Part shown: piece after piece, positions 57,901 to 64,000 of the stretch
How the letters are laid out: each line of letters starts with the position of its first letter
Position numbering within the stretch: the stretch's first letter is position 1
The notes under the pieces: generated by a model
What the model was told of the DNA's origin: nothing
Seen by the model: only the letters and a program-made list of their open reading frames with translations
The model's database searches: none
Origin: Membranipora membranacea
Taxonomy: Eukaryota > Bryozoa > Gymnolaemata > Cheilostomatida > Membraniporidae
Length of the DNA: 64,000 nt
Assembly (NCBI GenBank): GCA_914767715.1
Contig: OU612065.1
Location: 12,150,001-12,214,000 of the forward strand
Direction of reading: 5' to 3'
Position numbers and translations under genes: made by a program

Positions 57901-60900
57901 CCGAAGGTAGTAAGACATATAATAGTTTGAACCTTCTATTGGTCGACCTCTGGGATCACCCAGCTGAGGCTTGTTCATGAAGTGATAAATTAAAAGGCTG
58001 ACTTATGTGTTCTATTTTTACAGAGGGTTATCCATTCTGAAGTGAGGCGTATTCTCTCCTTGCCTCCAGCAAAGAAAACAGAGAGAGACATCCAACTGGC
58101 ATTAATTGCACTGCGGGAGATTCCTTCGTTTGCGGAATACCCAACACCAATGCAAAGGCTAATGTGTCGCTTAGGGTGGTACCAAAAGTGAGTAAATATA
58201 GATTTTTTGTATGAACTGAAGGCCTTGATGGAAATTTACCTTCATTGATAAAAAGATTTGCCCTCTTGTAGACCTATGCTAGCCACCAGTCTGTTTGCAT
58301 GACTTTCTTGTGACACGCTCACGAGATTCATAAGACACTGTCTGTCCAAATTCATTTACTCATTGTGGCGCTTTTCCATCTAGCAAATTTATGATCTTGG
58401 CTGCATATGCAGAGATAATAGTTGGAGCCTGCACAGAGGGGCTTGCACGGGAAAGATGTGACTAAGGCTCTTTTGTGCACTCTGTTTACCATTGCACTAT
58501 ACCTGATACACTAGACATTTGTTAACATGGTATAACTGTTAGTAAAAAGTTTTTTTATACCACTGCAACATGATTACACAATATCAATGAATTGTCTGTT
58601 GCAGTGTTGGACCGAAGAGAGTGATTATTCGCGAGGGTCAGAGAGCCTATAATTTTTACTTCATACTGAGTGGTACTGTAGTAATCACTGAATGGAGCCC
58701 TGTAACTAAGTCCTCCCAGACTAAGTGCATGTTACAAAGAGGAATGGAATTCGGGGTAAGGTGGCACAAAGATCCATTACATTCAGGTTTTAACGATTCT
58801 ATCATACTGAATTATGTCTTTGAGTAGCAAAAAAAGAAATTGCAATGCGGTAGATAGATTCTTGCATCAAGCAAAAAAATTAATTCCGAACAAAGTTCCA
58901 GAGGTTTATTCTTCTGATATGCTCAAAGCTATTGCTGTATCTTATTAGGAGCAAGCTGTTTTCAAGCAGACATACCGATCAGCGACAGTACTAAGTCATA
59001 CAGCGACAGAGCTGTTATGTATTGATGCTGCTATCCTCGCGTCAATATACATGTGTGGTCGTGACAAACCAATCATAGACATGGAGGTCATAAGCTTCCT
59101 CAGTGCAGTGGATTTCCTGAAAGGTTTTCCGCTCGAGATGCTGCATGACAACCCACAAGCCATCATGTTTCACTATTTCCAGTAAGTCCAATAATATATG
59201 GTGTCTGCTCTTTTGTTTAATTGCTGGAGTCTCTGTCTTTATGGTATACGGTACATACCCCAGTCACTTTTTTCTATTGTGGGATTGTAGCCCAAGCCAT
59301 ATGTGGCTGCCTTTCTTTGGACTACTTAAAGTACATTTTGGGATTCTATCAAACCTGGTCTTCAGCTGGACCAAGCGATATTCCCTGATTCTTTTTTCTC
59401 TGTAGGAAAGGACAGGTACTGGTCAGAAACAGCCACTTTTCTGATTGGATTTACGTTGTCAAATCTGTAAGTTTTCCTGTGACCATGCTGTTACTAACTG
59501 ATGAAATATTTCACCACACTGCTGACATATGTTTGCTGCCGTTATCTTCTCACATATCGAACTAACTGCTGGTTTGGATTACCTCATTTTTCTTGGATGC
59601 ATTGTCATAAATCTAATGCCATCAAATGTTTCAGGGCAGCATTAAAGTGCTCAAGAAACTGGAATCAGCATCACCTCACATGCAGCACGATAGAAATGGA
59701 CACCAAGGTAACTGCATTTTATCACAAGCTCAGCCTATGTATTTCTATTTAATATGTTAACACAATAGCCTTTTCTCAAAGCCCCTTTTTTTTGTTATTG
59801 ATAACACACAAAAAAGGGGTCTTTGAGTTGAGGCTTGTAACACAACACTTGCACTATATAAGTTTGATCCTATTTGCATGCATTTGGAGTTGCTCCCCCT
59901 CGAGCGATATAACTTGCTCGAGTTGTAGACTCTCCCAATAAACAAAAGACCCAAGACTAAAAGCCACCGAACTAGAATGTAATGGTATTGAAAGATTGAC
60001 TCCCATTGTCATAGATATTGCCATTTGGTTAACACAATAATTTTCAAGTTTAATTCCTCATTTGTGCTGGAAAACATGAATCCTGGTATGGATTGACAAC
60101 AAGAACCAATCCATTACCTCCTGCCTTCATTTCTCAGACAGGCATTTGACTACAATGAGAGATTTACATAAAACAAGGACCTCATACATAGAGAGGATGA
60201 AGAGGCTCAAAAGTATCGGGCAGCACAAGAATTCGACTGGCACAGATACAACAAAAAACGCCAAAAGACTCAGTGTAAGTGGAATGGATAACTGGCATAA
60301 AAATTTCCCAAACGCAACATCAGAAGTCTTGATCTCTAATCAGGGCTTTCTCACCAACTAACAACCTCTAACTCTTTGCTCTCACCGGTGCTTTTTTTCT
60401 ATGACATACTCGTAATTTATCCTACGGCAGTCATGAAAGTTCTTTTGAAAACAGCTCATGCTTAGCAATGCCAGCAATGAACGGAGTTTGGTTGTCTGAT
60501 ATTCAACGTGATTGTTGGGGTTCTTTTTTGCTAAGTGGAATTGCTTTTAATGTCACACTGTTAGAGTCCAGAATTCAGGAATAAAACTGAGAAATGATAT
60601 GGTTCTTTGTACTGAGGAACCAAGTTAGGAAATCAACATGCATCACACACAATATATATTTTGTAAATATTTATCATTGCATACCAGAGAGAGTATGAGA
60701 ACATAGTACAGTACACCCGAGCAGCTCTACACCCCATAACTGAGGATGTGGATGGGGAGGAGACTGAGGCATTGTATGCTGACAATCAGCGTCTCACCAC
60801 ACCTGTCAGTATGAGTATAATACAATCTCAGTATCAGTTATGTCTTTAGGTTTGACTACGTCATAGGAAATGTCCACAATTTCGATTTAAATATGTATAT

Positions 60901-62529
60901 ATATATATTCAGGTCAGGTTTTATGTGTGGTCTAGTTGCGTCCCTGTGATACTGATCATAGTGCCTTGGCTAGAGCCAAGACTGAGTTGGCAAAACTTTT
61001 CAGAACTAATTAGCCCTGACCAAGCTAACCCATGCCTGCAGCCCTGCACCAAAAGAATTAGAAATCAATTATAAATCAATAACATCTACAAGCTGGATTA
61101 AATTGCTAATTTCCGAATTACAAAGTTTCATTGAGAGCTAATTTCATTGGAGATTAGAGATTAGAGTGTTCAAGTGATGCTGTTAATTGCTTTGTTGCCA
61201 AGAGGAAATCTGTACTTCAAACTATAGCTACAATGATGCATTGTTTTGGTTCTGACAACCTGAATGTAATATCATTGAACAGTCTATTATTTTTAATAAC
61301 ATTCAGGGAGGTTAATGTTTCCTTAAATTGTAGAGGCCACATTTTCACCGAACATCACAAGGGGAGCTATCCAGATATCCATCTCAGAACAATATGTCTG
61401 CATATGGTTCACCTCTAGCTAGAAATCTGCCACCTCTAGTTGAAGGAAAACTACCCATAGTGGCCCAGCTTGAGGCTGCTAGCAGACAGAATGAGCTGCA
61501 ATGTAACCCTTCAGGCATCACAGATGACAATATTGAGAACCCTACATTTATTGTCTTGCGGATTCTCGAAAAAGGCCAGACTTTTGTGAGTGATTACGTC
61601 AGGCCGCTAGTTATTGCTGTTTTTATTCATTGTTTATGCTGTGAAAAATTCAAAGCTCTGGTAGGCGAAAATTATGGGTAGCACAAAGAATTGCTTTCTT
61701 AGCTTAGAAGAGTAAATAAATTAGTTAGAGCTTAGGTAAGCCTAGTATTTTGTGGCATTATTCTGCTTTGAAAATTTTCACTGTGACGATATGTCATAAC
61801 GGTGAGACCTCGAACAGCAGTACTAACTATCTGACTATAAAATGCTTTGTTGTGTAGATATTCAATTTGGCTTTTGTACCCAGCTCATGTCTAGTGTATG
61901 TATAAGGCCACAGTAAGAGGTTTATTGCCATTAGAGGTAGAGTCACAATTCATATCTCTTATTTCTCTCACGCTGCTAGGCCACGGATATGAGAAATGGA
62001 ATACTTATCTTGACTACAATTATTGAACAGCCCCCTATTAATTACCTCCACAACACAATTCATTTCATATTAATTTTCAGTAAAATCCCAAATAATCTTC
62101 TTATCTGTTTGTACCAGCTGCTCACCAAAAGGAACAAGAATAATTTACTTCTTTTTTCTCCAGGGTGTGACATCCACAATATTTGAGAACCAGCCGAGTC
62201 TCAGTATAGTCAGCAACGGAGCAGATTGTCTGCTGCTCTCCAAACAGTTCTTCATTAAGCACTGTAGCGATAAGATGCTTACTCAACTCAAGGAGCAGGT
62301 CAGTGTGTTAAGTTTTATGCTCTGCTCATGTCAGAATTGTTATACCAACATGAAAATATGAAAAATTAGTTTTGCAGAACATGACTTATTTATAACCCAA
62401 TAACTTTATTTTCAGAAGCTGCCATATCCTTCCAATGAAGAGTTGCAAATCAAGTTGCTTGAATATATTGAGTGGATGAAATACAAGAACCAGCAATACA
62501 AGATGGCAGTGAAGGCACATAGCAAGTGA
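54929..62529 (+). CDS. CNBD2: CNBD2-like cyclic nucleotide-binding domain protein
   Basis: A soluble protein of about 609 residues with two cyclic nucleotide-binding folds, like CNBD2, which is linked to sperm function in mammals. Exons: 54929-55081, 55481-55540, 55856-55932, 56440-56542, 58024-58187, 58605-58755, 58949-59181, 59406-59466, 59635-59707, 60138-60274, 60688-60804, 61334-61585, 62164-62298 and 62416-62529, all phase-consistent. The N-terminus is basic. The first domain has IIREGQRAYNFYFILSGTV and a phosphate-binding cassette FGEQAVFKQTYRSATV with both key residues, Glu237 and Arg246. The second begins GQVLVRNSHFSDWIYVVKSGSIKVLK. It is split by a long charged insertion before GQTFGVTSTIF, and its cassette lacks the Glu and Arg. 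Two donors are GTCAGT rather than GTAAGT. The 60-nt exon 2 is the least certain and could be optional. Confidence 0.88.
59775..59827. other. 53-nt hairpin in CNBD2-like intron 9
   Basis: The left arm begins CTCAAAG then CCCCTTTTTTTTG. The right arm has CAAAAAAGGGG followed by TCTTTGAG. They pair over about 18-19 bp with one extra base on each side and a loop of about 14 nt. It resembles in size the hairpin upstream of VPS18, though the sequence is unrelated. Confidence 0.6.
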
Positions 62530-63117
62530 AGCAGCATGACTTTCTAGTAGTGAGCACACCAAGCTCTATTTATCCACAGAGACCAGTCCCAATAATCTTA
62601 TAAATGAGACTGAATACTGAGATCTTTAATATGAATATTTATTCTTTTATTACCAGATTAGTTGACAGCGCCACAGAATATTAGGGACCACATGTGAAAG
62701 GAAGAATGCATTAGCATATAGTGATCAGAAAAATGTGACAAGAACTCACAGATATTAAAGATTGTCCGCAAATAGGGGCAAAATGGCTACGTATTCAATA
62801 AAAACAGCTGCGTTATTTATAACACAACAATAAAATGGTGAAATTACTTTTAAAGCTAACCCATACAGAGACTATAGATATCCGCAATCTCTGACGCAAC
62901 CATAAACACCAGTTATAAAAAATTGAAAAATATACTAACAGTTACGGTTATGAAATGCTGATAAATAATTTTGGTTGACAACTGCACAAAATTAGGAATA
63001 CATCCAAAAACCAATATTATAGAGTCGACTAAAACTATTTTTAAAGAGGCTTGGTAGCAAAATATTAAATTTGGGTATCAAACTGACGGTTGTAAAGTTC
63101 TACAAATAGTAATAAAA
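62530..63117. other. Convergent 3' regions of CNBD2-like gene and tetraspanin
   Basis: Plus-strand AATAAA at 62797-62802 and another near 62828 are candidate poly(A) signals for the CNBD2-like transcript. Several TTTATT words at 62639-62820 could serve the minus-strand tetraspanin. Nothing else is seen in the 588 bp between the two stops. Confidence 0.45.
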
Positions 63118-63192
63118 TCATCTTCGTCTCCATTTGGCTTTTTGAGCGAATATATCTTGTCTCAAGTTGTGAGCAAAGCAGATGCCAAGGAT
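63118..63192 (-). CDS. Tetraspanin, last coding exon (TspanC8-like), partial
   Basis: A 25-codon terminal exon on the minus strand, with a pyrimidine-rich acceptor (CTTTTTTTTCAG) and a TGA stop at 63120-63118. It reads ILGICFAHNLRQDIFAQK then AKWRRR. This matches the end of the fourth membrane helix and short tail of the TSPAN5/14/17 group, whose members end in LGI-LAQNL-SDIE-style sequences. TspanC8 tetraspanins escort ADAM10. Only the tail is here; the large extracellular loop that would prove the subgroup lies beyond 64000 or in exons I could not find up to the window edge. Confidence 0.6.
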   Translation of the reverse strand: MLGICFAHNLRQDIFAQKAKWRRR

Positions 63193-64000
63193 CTGAAAAA
63201 AAAGTAACAATAAATAAATAACAGTCTTTGTTGGTAACATGATAAGCTAGTACGGTCATACAGAGACTAGCTGCGGTCAGTGTCAGAGAAACTTCAGCTG
63301 ATAACTACGACTATAATTTGACATTCTAGTAGTGTAGATAATTTGGGAGTTATGGCCTTGTTTACAATTAAGTGGTTAACTCCAAGGAATCAGGAATTTT
63401 TAAAGCTGCAACGCTTCTCATCCACATTTTTGAAGGATTATTCTGTATTATTGCTGTAAAAGTTGGGGTTTGAACATCGAACATCATCATCACCAATATC
63501 TTCCTCTCCAGTTAATTGGTTTCACAATAATTGTACAACATTCATCTTGTTTTAAGGTCATGCCTCGCCAAAATTTTTTTTTTTGGAGTTTTTCAATCCA
63601 CATGATCAAAGAAGTCTAACCCCAAAATTTGACGACATTACGCCATGACGTAACGTCATAACGCGACACTGAATTTCAGCAACATGTTAAAACCTATTGT
63701 CACTATTGTCCATATAAAAAGACATTGCAAGTTCTTAGAGCAAAAAATGCAGGTAATACATAAAGAATACCATTATACCATGCAGCCATAACAACAATAA
63801 TGTTCAATATTTGATTTGATTAGCAAAATAACGGCATTCAAATTCACATACTGATAGCTAAACCATAAGTGTTGACAATGCTACAAGGAGAGTGAGCTGT
63901 TTCAATGATTGTTCAAGGTGGACAAATATTATGATTACCCTAGTGCCCTCACTAGCCAAGTGCTGAACAGTATTGATGAAAAAAAATTGATGTGCCAGTT
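63193..64000. other. Probable tetraspanin intron sequence
   Basis: Upstream of the tetraspanin terminal exon on the minus strand. I found no further coding exon on either strand. It contains an A/T homopolymer patch near 63570 and a 15-bp palindrome at 63645-63659. Confidence 0.4.
63645..63659. promoter_or_regulatory. ATGACGT-A-ACGTCAT palindrome (CRE/ATF-like)
   Basis: A 15-bp palindrome built of two TGACGT half-sites around one central base, in a CG-rich patch (63630-63668) that stands out in AT-rich surroundings. TGACGT is the half-site of CREB/ATF factors. Binding is inferred from the motif only. Confidence 0.35.

Overview
The window is nuclear DNA from an invertebrate animal. It is AT-rich and intron-dense, uses the standard genetic code, and its exons join at ordinary GT-AG introns. 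The proteins are metazoan: a TGF-beta ligand with a complete cystine knot, a SEC31, a nearly full-length VPS18, COQ5, dynein light chain LC8, an SRSF1-type SR protein, a CNBD2-like protein and the end of a TspanC8-type tetraspanin. The sequence does not settle phylum or species. I rebuilt exons by hand from splice sites, reading frame, intron phase and remembered family similarity, so small start or boundary errors are possible.

Layout. 24-1321 (-): first three coding exons of SEC31, running off the left edge. 3289-13702 (+): a 13-exon coiled-coil protein of about 594 residues that I cannot name. 16301-19427 (+): a three-exon BMP3/GDF10-like ligand behind a TATA box. 21770-39817 (-): VPS18 in 24 coding exons, about 969 residues. 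Its introns hold a hAT-type transposon with an exact 8-bp target duplication and a decayed THAP-domain gene in the opposite orientation. One of its 5' splice sites lies in a perfect four-copy 30-bp tandem repeat. 40706-43458 (+): a decayed non-LTR retrotransposon. 44720-49118 (+): COQ5 in seven exons. 49567-49836 (-): dynein light chain LC8. 50562-52217 (+): SRSF1-like splicing factor in four exons. 54929-62529 (+): CNBD2-like protein in fourteen exons. 63118-63192 (-): last coding exon of a tetraspanin.

The genes do not form a pathway. SEC31 (COPII coat) and VPS18 (HOPS/CORVET tether) both act in membrane traffic but lie far apart, and I infer nothing from it. LC8 (-) and SRSF1 (+) are divergent with about 725 bp between start codons. 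COQ5 and LC8 are convergent with interleaved poly(A) signals. CNBD2 and the tetraspanin are also convergent.

I found no clearly new multi-gene system. The best leads are the four-fold 5' splice site in VPS18, where use of any of the three downstream donors would leave an immediate stop codon; two hairpins of 51 and 53 nt, one just upstream of the VPS18 start and one in a CNBD2 intron; the SRSF1-like protein, whose second RRM lacks the SWQDLKD signature and whose Gly/Arg linker is enlarged; and a family of short AAGGAGT/ACTCCTT palindromes.
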